A DNA stretch of 28,334 nt, from NCBI GenBank assembly GCA_001785575.1, contig MFUC01000022.1, positions 1 through 28,334 of the forward strand. Direction: 5' to 3'. This document shows positions 22,248 through 28,334 of the stretch, in pieces (positions within the stretch are counted from its first letter, which is position 1; every line of letters starts with the position of its first letter). This DNA comes from Candidatus Nomurabacteria bacterium RIFCSPHIGHO2_02_FULL_38_15 (GTDB taxonomy: Bacteria > Patescibacteriota > Minisyncoccia > Phycocordibacterales > UBA9973). The notes beneath the pieces were generated by a model. The model was not told where the DNA came from and ran no database searches. It worked only from the letters and a program-made list of their open reading frames with translations. The position numbers and the translations under genes are program-made.

Positions 22248-22282
22248 GCAAAAGACCCATCAAAACTTGATAGGTCTTTTGC
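22248..22282. terminator. Long hairpin after the duplicated ssrA end
   Basis: GCAAAAGACC and GGTCTTTTGC form a perfect 10-bp stem. Inside it, after one C-A mismatch, ATCAA-AAC-TTGAT extends it. It follows the duplicated ssrA end by 8 nt, in the place of an ssrA terminator. It also lies just after the stop of the minus-strand gene at 22307 and may terminate that gene. Confidence 0.55.
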
Positions 22283-22306
22283 TACACTCGTGGTAAACCG
22301 CCTAGG

Positions 22307-23767
22307 TCAATTTTCGTAGAAATTTCTGCCAAAAAACTGTTCCAAATTATCACTTTCATTAATTAATTCTTTGTATTTCTTTTTTACTAGTTCAAATTCA
22401 TAGTTATCAAGATAATATTGATATAATTTTTCAGAGGCTTTTTGTTGCTCTGTTTTTGAATATAATAACTTTAAAATCCCCTTTTTCATATCTTCAACAT
22501 TATTATATTGATATTCATAGTCTTTTGGTAAATAATACTCAAAACTCCTTACTGGATTTTCTTTATTAATTTTTAAAACAGTTGGTTTTTTATTTCTCAT
22601 CGTATCAATATGAATTAAAGCCCCCCCTTGAGGAAAACTATCTATAAAAAGATCACATGTTTGCATATAAATATCAAACTCCGAAACTCTATCAATTATA
22701 ATTAATCTTTTTAACAAATCTTGATTATTTTTAAAGACTTGGTTAAAAATAATTCTGCATTTTAAACTATCAAATTCGGTCATTACAAGATGTTTTAATT
22801 TTGGTTCTGCAATCAATAAATCTTTTATCATTTCAAAATAAATAGAAGTAGTATCTTCGAATATTTTATAATCAGCAGTTCCTGTAAGTGTTAGGTATTC
22901 GTTATCTTGAATTTTTAACTGTTGTCTTAGTTTTTGTTTTTCTTCTTTTGAATAATATACCGTTTGGTCTTTCTTCCTTTGTTGTAACGGCATTAGAATT
23001 GTATTTTTGTACCCCCTAATATTACGTGTTATATTTTGTCCTGCTGGCCTTGCATCAATAATCAAGTGGGCAAATTTAAAACCCAAATAATGAAGATGAT
23101 CTGCTAAATTAAATTGAATAATTTTAACATTTGTGTACTTCTTTAATAAACATAAAACAGATGCCGCGACAATATCATGCGGATGAAGGCAGGTATAAAT
23201 AATGTCTATTTCATCCTCAATGATTTTATTATATAGATTAATAATAAAATCATATAAATTTACCTTATTAGTTAACCAATGATATGTGTTTACTTTAATT
23301 TTTTGTTTTAAAAGTGAATTTGTATAGTTTGAATGCATAGTTGCATATCCAATAATAGAGCAGTCGTCTTTTAAACTATCAATCAATCTTTCAATAATAG
23401 GGGTGTGCCCACCAACTGCATAAATTTCAGTAAAAACAATACCAAAATTCTTTTTTTTATTTTTAATATTTTTTTGTTTTAAAAATTTATTTTGATTATT
23501 TTGATAGTATTTTAAAACGATTTTTTCAATTTTATCGTCATAATAATTAGTATTCAAATTTTGTTCATCAATGTGATTTACATTTAAATTTCCAGTTTTC
23601 ATACCTGAAATTTTACAAAATTCATCAAATATCTCGTATAGTTCATAATTATGATTAAATAATCTTTTTATGTGGAGTATAATTTCAAATAAAAAATGAT
23701 AGATCTTTTTCAAACCATAAAATAGTAATGGTGTTTTTCTTAATAATTTCTTTATTGTTTGTTTCAT
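22307..23767 (-). CDS. Glycosyltransferase-like protein (GT-B fold), unknown substrate
   Basis: The 486-aa protein has a basic N-terminus with a hydrophobic stretch, an N-terminal Rossmann-like part beginning near FGIVFTEIYAVGGHTPIIERLIDSL (about 108-132), and a C-terminal part with LTLTGTADYKIFED and LFIDSFPQGGALIHIDTMRNKKPTV, resembling the sugar-nucleotide site of GT4/GT41-type enzymes (DxFPxxGG...E/D.m....P.V). It lies alone between ssrA and truB, away from the polysaccharide locus. Its base composition is visibly more AT-rich than its neighbours, with many Asn, Lys and Ile residues, and it is the only gene here ending in TGA. These features suggest horizontal gain. The family call is from motifs only. 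Confidence 0.65.
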   Translation of the reverse strand: MKQTIKKLLRKTPLLFYGLKKIYHFLFEIILHIKRLFNHNYELYEIFDEFCKISGMKTGNLNVNHIDEQNLNTNYYDDKIEKIVLKYYQNNQNKFLKQKNIKNKKKNFGIVFTEIYAVGGHTPIIERLIDSLKDDCSIIGYATMHSNYTNSLLKQKIKVNTYHWLTNKVNLYDFIINLYNKIIEDEIDIIYTCLHPHDIVAASVLCLLKKYTNVKIIQFNLADHLHYLGFKFAHLIIDARPAGQNITRNIRGYKNTILMPLQQRKKDQTVYYSKEEKQKLRQQLKIQDNEYLTLTGTADYKIFEDTTSIYFEMIKDLLIAEPKLKHLVMTEFDSLKCRIIFNQVFKNNQDLLKRLIIIDRVSEFDIYMQTCDLFIDSFPQGGALIHIDTMRNKKPTVLKINKENPVRSFEYYLPKDYEYQYNNVEDMKKGILKLLYSKTEQQKASEKLYQYYLDNYEFELVKKKYKELINESDNLEQFFGRNFYEN

Positions 23768-23805
23768 AACTAATTTCTCTTTAAAAATTCTTCAACGTAG
23801 CAATT

Positions 23806-24573
23806 TTACAAAATCTCTTCCCTTTCAATACTGTAGGCCAGGGCGGGGGTGCACAGCTTTTTACCAATGTCTTCACATAGTACCCGAATATAAGTACCCG
23901 ATGAAACCGTCGCACGCATGTCGGCAAAAATAAATTCTTTGTTATTTTTATAATCAGTATTACTGTTTTTATTCAAAACTTCATCCCAGCCTTGACCTAC
24001 CCATTCTTGGCGAAAATCACCATCAACCGATTTAATTTTAGCTTGGCATTCTGTCAAAATCTCATTACTACCTTTTTCGTAAACATCAAAAACTTGAATA
24101 TCATAAATCGTGACTTTATTTTTAGGTAAATGTTTGGGTAACTTGCCATCGCGGGCCAATTGCCACAATGGTACGCCATTTATGTTATATGATGAATAGG
24201 CTGGGTAGCGCTGTGAAAAAGTTTTTATAAACTTTTTCACAGCGCTTGTAATGCGATTCTTGGTAAGTGGTATTATGCGTGTGCGAAAGATTTTATTAAA
24301 TAAACTTCTTTTTTTCGGTAAACCAAGTATGTCGCCCGTATCAGTAGCAACACCAAACATTACAGTGAATTTATAAATTTTATCGTGCTTATTAAAACCA
24401 TCTTTTTTATAAACATCCTCGCCCGTTAAAAGCAAAACCTCCCCGCTGGCCAATGGGTCAAGCCGGCCTGAATAGGTAACTTTTTCAGCCTCGGCAATAT
24501 TATATTCAGCCTTGAAACTAGCCAGCATTTGACCCATTGTTTCACCAGCTTTTTTGTAGAATTTATATATCAC
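23806..24573 (-). CDS. truB: tRNA pseudouridine(55) synthase TruB, divergent
   Basis: TruB makes pseudouridine 55 in the T loop of tRNAs. The 255-aa protein has a shortened N-terminus (YKFYKKAGETMGQML in place of KPxGxTS), the catalytic block VTYSGRLDPLASGEVLLLTGED with the active-site Asp in GRLDP (standard: GTLDPLATG), YKFTVMFGVATDTGD, QRYPAYSSYNINGVPLWQLARDG, and the C-terminal motif SSGTYIRVLCEDIGKKL. It lacks a PUA domain. The start is GTG at 24571-24573, supported by an extended -10 box (TGCTATAAT) exactly 6 nt before it. The gene carries an 18-bp perfect inverted repeat in its coding sequence at 24207-24246. Confidence 0.9.
   Translation of the reverse strand: MIYKFYKKAGETMGQMLASFKAEYNIAEAEKVTYSGRLDPLASGEVLLLTGEDVYKKDGFNKHDKIYKFTVMFGVATDTGDILGLPKKRSLFNKIFRTRIIPLTKNRITSAVKKFIKTFSQRYPAYSSYNINGVPLWQLARDGKLPKHLPKNKVTIYDIQVFDVYEKGSNEILTECQAKIKSVDGDFRQEWVGQGWDEVLNKNSNTDYKNNKEFIFADMRATVSSGTYIRVLCEDIGKKLCTPALAYSIEREEIL
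24207..24246. repeat. 18-bp perfect inverted repeat inside truB
   Basis: AGCGCTGTGAAAAAGTTT (24207-24224) and AAACTTTTTCACAGCGCT (24229-24246) are exact reverse complements around TTAT. It encodes the SAVKKFIKTFSQR region. No T tract suitable for termination follows on either strand. Confidence 0.7.
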
Positions 24574-24579
24574 ATAGCA

Positions 24580-24585
24580 ATTATA
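24580..24585 (-). promoter_or_regulatory. Extended -10 box of truB
   Basis: Minus-strand TGCTATAAT, 6 nt before the GTG start at 24573; predicts a leaderless mRNA with a GTG start. Confidence 0.6.
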
Positions 24586-24614
24586 GCAAATAACACCAAT
24601 AAGGGTTAAATTTC

Positions 24615-24643
24615 TTGACTTTTAAGGGCTTTTCGGTTAAAGT
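24615..24643 (+). promoter_or_regulatory. Promoter of the infC-rpmI-rplT operon
   Basis: TTGACT (24615-24620), exactly 17 bp, then TAAAGT (24638-24643). The start would be near 24650, leaving a leader of about 60 nt. A direct repeat ATAGTTATTT occurs twice in that leader (24672-24681, 24683-24692). Confidence 0.6.
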
Positions 24644-24708
24644 AGAGCTTATCCAAAGAATATTTATAAAGATAGTTATTTTATAGTTATTTACGGTATT
24701 TTAAAGAA

Positions 24709-25215
24709 TTGCAAATAAAAATAAACAACCAAATACGCGCCAAAGAACTTCGAGTTATAGATAACGAGGGCAACAATTATGGGGTTTTAGGCTTAACCGA
24801 GGCCTTGGAGCTAGCTGAAAAAATGAATGTTGACCTGTTGGAAATATCGCCCATGGCGGTACCACCAGTTGCCAAATTGATGGAGTACGGCAAATTTATG
24901 TACGAGCAAAAGAAGAAGGCTCAAAAGGCCAAGGCTGGTATTAAAATCTCGGAGACTAAATCAATTCAAGTCAAAGTTGGCACAGGCGACAATGATTTGG
25001 CCTTGAAGGCGCGCCAGGCTTCCAAATGGCTAGCCGAGGGCCACCGTATCAAGGTTGAATTATTCTTGCGAGGCCGGTCAAAATTTATGGATGAAAAATT
25101 CCTTAAAGACCGCATCGAGCGCTTTCTAAATTTGATAACTGAAAAATACAAAGTAGCCGAGGATATTAAAAAGGTGCCCAAGGGTATGATGCTAACTATA
25201 GAACGAGAGAAATAA
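24709..25215 (+). CDS. infC: Translation initiation factor IF-3
   Basis: IF-3 binds the 30S subunit and checks start-codon pairing. From a TTG start the 168-aa protein opens with IKINNQIRAKELRVIDNEGNNYGVL and continues with LLEISPMAVPPVAKLMEYGKFMYEQKKK (N-domain and linker, family form DLVEISP.A.PPVcKi.DYGKF.YEQ.KK). The C-domain follows, with ISETKSIQVKVGTGDNDLALKARQASKWL and the end KVPKGMMLTIEREK. No in-frame ATG precedes the conserved start, and an in-frame stop lies 36 nt upstream, so TTG is the only reasonable start. Rare start codons are common for infC and linked to self-regulation by IF-3. It is followed within 4 nt by rpmI. Confidence 0.95.
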   Translation: MQIKINNQIRAKELRVIDNEGNNYGVLGLTEALELAEKMNVDLLEISPMAVPPVAKLMEYGKFMYEQKKKAQKAKAGIKISETKSIQVKVGTGDNDLALKARQASKWLAEGHRIKVELFLRGRSKFMDEKFLKDRIERFLNLITEKYKVAEDIKKVPKGMMLTIEREK

Positions 25216-25219
25216 ATAT

Positions 25220-25411
25220 ATGAAAACAAATAAATCATTTTCAAAAAGATTAAAAGTTACAAAAAACGGTAAGGTTTTGGGTCGCAAACCTGGCTTTAAT
25301 CACAACAATGCCAAGCAGTCACGTTCGACCCAATTAAATGGCAAAAGTATGGTACCCTTCCCTATGAAGCAATCAGCCAAGCGCAGATTTTTAGTTAATA
25401 TCGGTAATTAA
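25220..25411 (+). CDS. rpmI: Large-subunit ribosomal protein bL35
   Basis: The 63-aa basic protein keeps the L35 order: KTNKSFSKRLKVTKNGKV, then GFNHNNAKQSRSTQLN (family form ..H...KK....KR.L), and ends with AKRRFLVNIGN, equivalent to the K.i..lLp end. The position in infC-rpmI-rplT is the near-universal gene order and confirms the call. It starts 4 nt after infC and ends 21 nt before rplT. Confidence 0.93.
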   Translation: MKTNKSFSKRLKVTKNGKVLGRKPGFNHNNAKQSRSTQLNGKSMVPFPMKQSAKRRFLVNIGN

Positions 25412-25432
25412 TATACTAATTAATATAATTGT

Positions 25433-25777
25433 ATGACACGAGTAAAAAGAGGAATAATTTCATTAAAGAGACGTCGAAATGTTTTAGCCCAAGTTAAAGG
25501 TTACCGTTTTGGTCGTGGTACCAAGGAACGCCAAGCCCGTGAAGCTATTGCCCACGCCGGTAGTCATGCATTTGCCCATAGACGCGATAAGAAGAACGAT
25601 CGTCGCCGTCTGTGGCAAGTACGCCTAAACGCAGCCATTCGCCCAATGGGTATGACCTATTCTAAATTTATTAATTTATTAACGGTTAAAAAAGTTAGTC
25701 TGGATCGCAAAATTCTGTCAGACATTGCTCACAATAATCCTCAGACTTTTGAACGTATTGTTGGACAAATAAAATAA
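25433..25777 (+). CDS. rplT: Large-subunit ribosomal protein bL20
   Basis: The 114-aa protein has the L20 signature: TRVKRGIISLKRRRNVLAQVKGYRFGR (family form RVKrG...r.rrkkilk.AKGyrG.R), then AFAHRRDKKNDRRRLWQVRLNAAIRPMGMTYSKFIN, with the R..WI.RINAA.R..G..Ys.fi pattern. It binds 23S rRNA early in 50S assembly. In other bacteria L20 represses this operon by binding the mRNA leader; whether that applies here is not visible. A terminator follows 5 nt after the stop. Confidence 0.96.
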   Translation: MTRVKRGIISLKRRRNVLAQVKGYRFGRGTKERQAREAIAHAGSHAFAHRRDKKNDRRRLWQVRLNAAIRPMGMTYSKFINLLTVKKVSLDRKILSDIAHNNPQTFERIVGQIK

Positions 25778-25782
25778 AAAAG

Positions 25783-25805
25783 TCCGTCATCTGGCGGATT
25801 TTTTT
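25783..25805. terminator. Bidirectional terminator between rplT and the LOG-like gene
   Basis: TCCGTC-ATCT-GGCGGA (one T-G pair) followed by T7 on the plus strand; the reverse strand reads the same stem followed by CTTTTTT. The minus-strand stop codon (25804-25806) touches it, so it serves both convergent genes. Confidence 0.85.
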
Positions 25806-26457
25806 ATCGCTTGGCTACCCGATTTTCATTAACCAAAGCCAACATTTTTTGTACCATAATTTTTGGGTCTTTCTCAAAAACAACCATATCAGACGAACGG
25901 CCACTCCGTTCAAGAATTTCGCGAATCGTTTGGTCGCTATCCCAATCACCTTCCAAAATACCAATTGGCTTACCGTCTTCATAGGCGACAGTAAATTCAT
26001 GAATCGTACCAATCCGCCCACAGCCAAAAATCATGGCGTCACATGACCGAGTAAAAAGTAGGTCTCTGCCAGGGAAACCAAAACCGGTATAGATAATCAA
26101 ATCAGTAAATTCAAGCGGTAATTTATACGTATTAACATGCTCAAGCGAATTCATGGCTGGTGACAAACCAATAACCACACCATTTTGTTCCTTGGCTCCC
26201 ATTGATGTCCATAGCGGAAAACCAGACGTGGCCCCAGTTATCAAAACACCACCCTGTATTACAACTTGACGACCGAGTTCTTTGGCCACATCAAGGGCAT
26301 GTAAACCACAATTACCAGTTTCAGCAGCACCTGAGACGCCAATTTTAACTTTTAGATGATTATGTTTGTCACCATTACCAATCGGGCCGTTATAACACAA
26401 ATAAGTTGTTTGCGCATTGATATTTGGATTTGTACTAATGTCTTTATCGTCTTGCAT
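25804..26457 (-). CDS. SLOG/LOG-like Rossmann nucleotide-binding protein
   Basis: The 217-aa protein opens, after a variable N-terminus, with VKIGVSGAAETGNCG (about 38-52), the first strand and glycine-rich turn of the SLOG/LOG fold. GGVLITGATSGFPLWTSMGAKEQNGVVIGLSPA matches the segment that precedes the usual PGG motif. GRDLLFTRSCDAMIFGCGRIGTIHEFTVAYEDGKPIGIL takes the place of R..lm...Da.ialpGG.GTl.E......gKpv.vl. It is closest in style to the TIGR00725-like proteins. The PGGxGTxxE motif is changed to CGRIGTIHE, so a LOG phosphoribohydrolase activity is uncertain. Nucleotide binding is likely; function unknown. Confidence 0.8.
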   Translation of the reverse strand: MQDDKDISTNPNINAQTTYLCYNGPIGNGDKHNHLKVKIGVSGAAETGNCGLHALDVAKELGRQVVIQGGVLITGATSGFPLWTSMGAKEQNGVVIGLSPAMNSLEHVNTYKLPLEFTDLIIYTGFGFPGRDLLFTRSCDAMIFGCGRIGTIHEFTVAYEDGKPIGILEGDWDSDQTIREILERSGRSSDMVVFEKDPKIMVQKMLALVNENRVAKR

Positions 26458-26465
26458 ATTTTTTT

Positions 26466-26471
26466 ATTATA
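26466..26471 (-). promoter_or_regulatory. Extended -10 box of the LOG-like gene
   Basis: Minus-strand TGCTATAAT, 8 nt before the ATG at 26457; predicts a leader of only 1-2 nt. Confidence 0.6.
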
Positions 26472-26509
26472 GCACAGTAATTTAATATATTTAATAATTT
26501 AGTTTAAAA

Positions 26510-27910
26510 TTAACATTCTAGAACTGTGGTGTCACCCATCATTGGTGTTTCGGTGTAAATACCTAATGAGTCACGTAATCTTTGGGCTAAAAATATAGCT
26601 GCCCGAGGTTCGCCCATACAGATAAAAACTTTTTGTAAACTATCTGACATGTCAGCGACAAATTCAACTAAACGATCTGAGTCTTTATGACCCGAATAGC
26701 CATCAATTTTTTCGATCTTAGCTTTGATAGGTATGACTTGACCATTAATCCGAATCTCACGTGCACCCTCTAAAATCGTACGCCCTAGTGTACCCAATGA
26801 TTGAAAGCCGGTTAGTAGCAAGGTGTTGTTAGCATCAGGTAAATAATTTTGTTCGTGGTGCAGTATGCGTCCGCCGTTTGACATACCACTACCAGCAATC
26901 ACGATTTTAGGATTTGGGGCATGCAAAATTGATTTACTTTCGTCAGTTGCTAAGGTAACCTTCAATCCCGGAAACGAAAATATGTCATCATCATTATTCA
27001 TAACTTCTTGGGCACTCTCATTAAAATAATGCATATATTTACGAAAAATTGATGTTAATTTAATAGCCAATGGCGAGTCAAGAAAGACGGGCATTTGAGG
27101 CACACGCTTATTTTCAACTAAATCATCAATTTCAAATAGCAATTCCTGTGAACGCTCAAGTGAAAAGGTTGGGACAATCAAAACTCCCCCGCGGTTATAG
27201 TTATCCTCAATAACTTCCTCAAGTCTTTTTTTGCGGGTGTCACGGTCTTCGTGATTACGGTCACCATAAACACTTTCCATAATCAAATAATCAATGTCCT
27301 TAACAACCTCAGTATCCCGCAACAAAGGTGATGGCGAGTTGCCCAAATCCCCAGTAAATAAAATCTTTTTATTGCCGTATTCAATGTGCAACATTGCCGA
27401 GCCCAAGATGTGGCCCGAATCGTAAAAATTACACTTAAAACCATGGTCTAAATTAATATCAGCGTGATATTTCAAACCCTCCCACAAACTCAAAGCTTTA
27501 GCCACAACCTCGTGCGTATACATTTTTTTAATGTCAACATTTTCGTAATGTGACATTATGGCGCAAGTATCCTCAAGCATTGGTAGGGCCAAATCACGCG
27601 TCGCATCAGTCGAAATAATCCTACCCTTAAAACCCTGGGCCACCAATTTAGGTATACGCCCAATGTGATCAATATGGGCGTGCGTGACAAATAAAATGTC
27701 TATCTCGGCTGGATCATATGGAAAATCTGACCAATTTGTTTCATCAGCCAAACTGGTACCCTGTTCCATACCACAATCTATTAAAATCTTTTTATTATTT
27801 TCACCTACAGCTCCAGCAATTTCTAATAAAAAATTAGCTCCCGTGACCGCCCCTGCACCTGAACAAAAAGTCAGCTTTAAATTCTTTGCTTCGTTATGAT
27901 TTTTCTCCAT
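26510..27910 (-). CDS. MBL-fold/beta-CASP ribonuclease (CPSF-like)
   Basis: The 466-aa protein is an RNA-processing metallo-beta-lactamase. Zinc ligands are visible in VTHAHIDHIG (His77, His79, Asp81, His82), DSGHILGSAML, LFTGDLGNS and the late IDGYSGHKD. The beta-CASP insert is marked by YLIMESVYGDRNH (motif A-like), VPTFSLERSQELLFEI, IVIAGSGMSNGGRILHH and the C-terminal KVFICMGEP. It resembles the YSH1/CPSF73-like bacterial group more than RNase J, as no separate C-terminal domain follows. It should act as an endo- or 5'-exonuclease on RNA. The start is fixed by an extended -10 box 6 nt upstream, and the first 17 nt overlap the preceding gene. Confidence 0.92.
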   Translation of the reverse strand: MEKNHNEAKNLKLTFCSGAGAVTGANFLLEIAGAVGENNKKILIDCGMEQGTSLADETNWSDFPYDPAEIDILFVTHAHIDHIGRIPKLVAQGFKGRIISTDATRDLALPMLEDTCAIMSHYENVDIKKMYTHEVVAKALSLWEGLKYHADINLDHGFKCNFYDSGHILGSAMLHIEYGNKKILFTGDLGNSPSPLLRDTEVVKDIDYLIMESVYGDRNHEDRDTRKKRLEEVIEDNYNRGGVLIVPTFSLERSQELLFEIDDLVENKRVPQMPVFLDSPLAIKLTSIFRKYMHYFNESAQEVMNNDDDIFSFPGLKVTLATDESKSILHAPNPKIVIAGSGMSNGGRILHHEQNYLPDANNTLLLTGFQSLGTLGRTILEGAREIRINGQVIPIKAKIEKIDGYSGHKDSDRLVEFVADMSDSLQKVFICMGEPRAAIFLAQRLRDSLGIYTETPMMGDTTVLEC

Positions 27911-28286
27911 ACTTATATTTTAGCATAAAAATTGCCACATAGGCCCCCGCCATATCAAAGAATATGTCTGAGTATGAATCAAGCAAATGCATGCTTTGAG
28001 CCCCCGTGTACAAATCAACCCCCCACTCAAACCACTCCCAACCAAAACCGATTAAAAAGCTAAAAATTATGACTTTTTTAATTACTGATTTATCCAAAAC
28101 AAATCCTGGCTTCATTTTGCCGTAAAGCATTAAAACCAACCAAGCAATAAAAAAGCCGCCCATAAAATGCATCGGCATATCAAACCACCAAATTAAACGG
28201 TACCAATGAAAAAACGTAGCCAAGGCATTGACAATAAAAACAATCAAAATAGATTTTATTAAATTTTTTTGAATATATTTTTGCAT
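27894..28286 (-). CDS. Small integral membrane protein, YjdF/DUF2238-like
   Basis: The 130-aa protein has four membrane segments (about 10-26, 38-55, 68-84 and 104-122). Conserved-looking polar blocks in or near the membrane are WWFDMPMHFMGGFF, GFGWEWFEWGVD and LLDSYSDIFFDMAGAY. The His-Met-Gly-Gly, Glu-Trp-x-Glu and Asp-x-x-x-Asp pattern is that of the YjdF/DUF2238 membrane family, of unknown function and distantly like VanZ proteins. It ends inside the start of the beta-CASP gene (17-nt overlap), and the promoter of that gene is formed by its last codons. Confidence 0.75.
   Translation of the reverse strand: MQKYIQKNLIKSILIVFIVNALATFFHWYRLIWWFDMPMHFMGGFFIAWLVLMLYGKMKPGFVLDKSVIKKVIIFSFLIGFGWEWFEWGVDLYTGAQSMHLLDSYSDIFFDMAGAYVAIFMLKYKYGEKS
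27917..27922 (-). promoter_or_regulatory. Extended -10 box of the beta-CASP nuclease gene
   Basis: Minus-strand TGCTAAAAT, 6 nt before the ATG at 27910, lying within the last codons of the upstream membrane-protein gene. Confidence 0.5.
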
Positions 28287-28293
28287 TGCAATT

Positions 28294-28299
28294 ATTATA
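28294..28299 (-). promoter_or_regulatory. -10 box of the YjdF/DUF2238-like gene
   Basis: Minus-strand TATAAT, 7 nt before the ATG at 28286. A second, extended TGCTATAAT lies at 28305-28310, 18 nt upstream; either could be used. Confidence 0.5.
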
Positions 28300-28334
28300 A
28301 TAGTATTATAGCACCCAGCCCCTTTACCTCACCC

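Noticed and set aside
22083..22319. 78-codon plus-strand ORF after the tmRNA terminator
   Set aside because: It runs through hairpins, the duplicated ssrA end and into the next gene's stop; the product has no protein-like pattern.
24208..24210. truB inverted repeat as an intrinsic terminator
   Set aside because: It lies in the middle of an intact coding sequence and is not followed by a T tract on either strand.
1..28334. Alternative genetic code with TGA as glycine (as in Gracilibacteria)
   Set aside because: All recognised proteins read full length with the standard code without in-frame TGA, and TGA ends one gene cleanly.
1..28334. CRISPR array or transposase gene
   Set aside because: No regularly spaced repeats and no DDE, serine or tyrosine recombinase motifs were seen in any frame.

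Overview
The window looks like a chromosome piece from a small-genome candidate phyla radiation bacterium (Patescibacteria, most like the Parcubacteria group). The evidence is the AT-rich composition, short intergenic gaps, divergent versions of universal proteins (TruB, SmpB, FtsH, IF3), a type IV pilus set without a secretin, Shine-Dalgarno motifs that are almost absent, and tRNA and tmRNA genes without an encoded CCA end. The standard stop codons fit; TGA is not read as sense. The lineage is inferred from gene content and style, because no database search could be run.

Layout. 1-7608 (minus strand): a complete cytoplasmic/inner-membrane type IV pilus locus, transcribed pilM-pilN-pilO-pilP-like-pilB-pilT-pilC and followed by two separately promoted pilins, the second cut by the left edge. 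7636-8277: comF, divergent from pilM, suggesting pilus-linked DNA uptake. 8234-9622: a small membrane protein and a secreted, membrane-anchored surface protein of unknown role. 9698-9784: tRNA-Ser(GCU). 9820-13777: a DUF2231 membrane protein, a soluble histidine kinase, a stand-alone receiver and RecG, followed by a large folded inverted-repeat element. 14006-14079: tRNA-Ile(UAU), with a decayed partial copy of itself just upstream. 14102-19095: a surface polysaccharide locus (ABC exporter permease and ATPase, GT2 glycosyltransferase, O-antigen ligase/polymerase-like protein, initiating sugar-phosphate transferase). 19107-22047: protein quality control and ribosome rescue (FtsH, SmpB, tmRNA). 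22048-22306: a hairpin-rich gap holding a duplicated tmRNA 3' end, which looks like an integration scar. 22307-23767: an AT-rich glycosyltransferase-like gene. 23806-25777: truB, then infC-rpmI-rplT. 25804-28286: a LOG-like Rossmann protein, an MBL/beta-CASP nuclease and a small YjdF/DUF2238-like membrane protein.

The most striking global signal is promoter architecture. At many first genes an extended -10 box (TGn followed by TATAAT-like) lies only 6-9 nt before the start codon, so the mRNAs should begin at or next to the start codon and be leaderless. This holds for pilM, comF, the kinase, the receiver, the ABC permease, ftsH, smpB, truB (GTG start), the beta-CASP nuclease and others. Two genes depart from it with longer leaders: the major pilin, whose leader carries two perfect palindromes, and infC, which has a TTG start. 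Other points of note are the rare tRNA-Ile(UAU), avoidance of TGA stops (1 of 30 genes), an 18-bp perfect inverted repeat inside truB, and pilus alignment proteins kept without a secretin. I found no CRISPR array, toxin-antitoxin pair, intact transposase or obvious novel defence operon.
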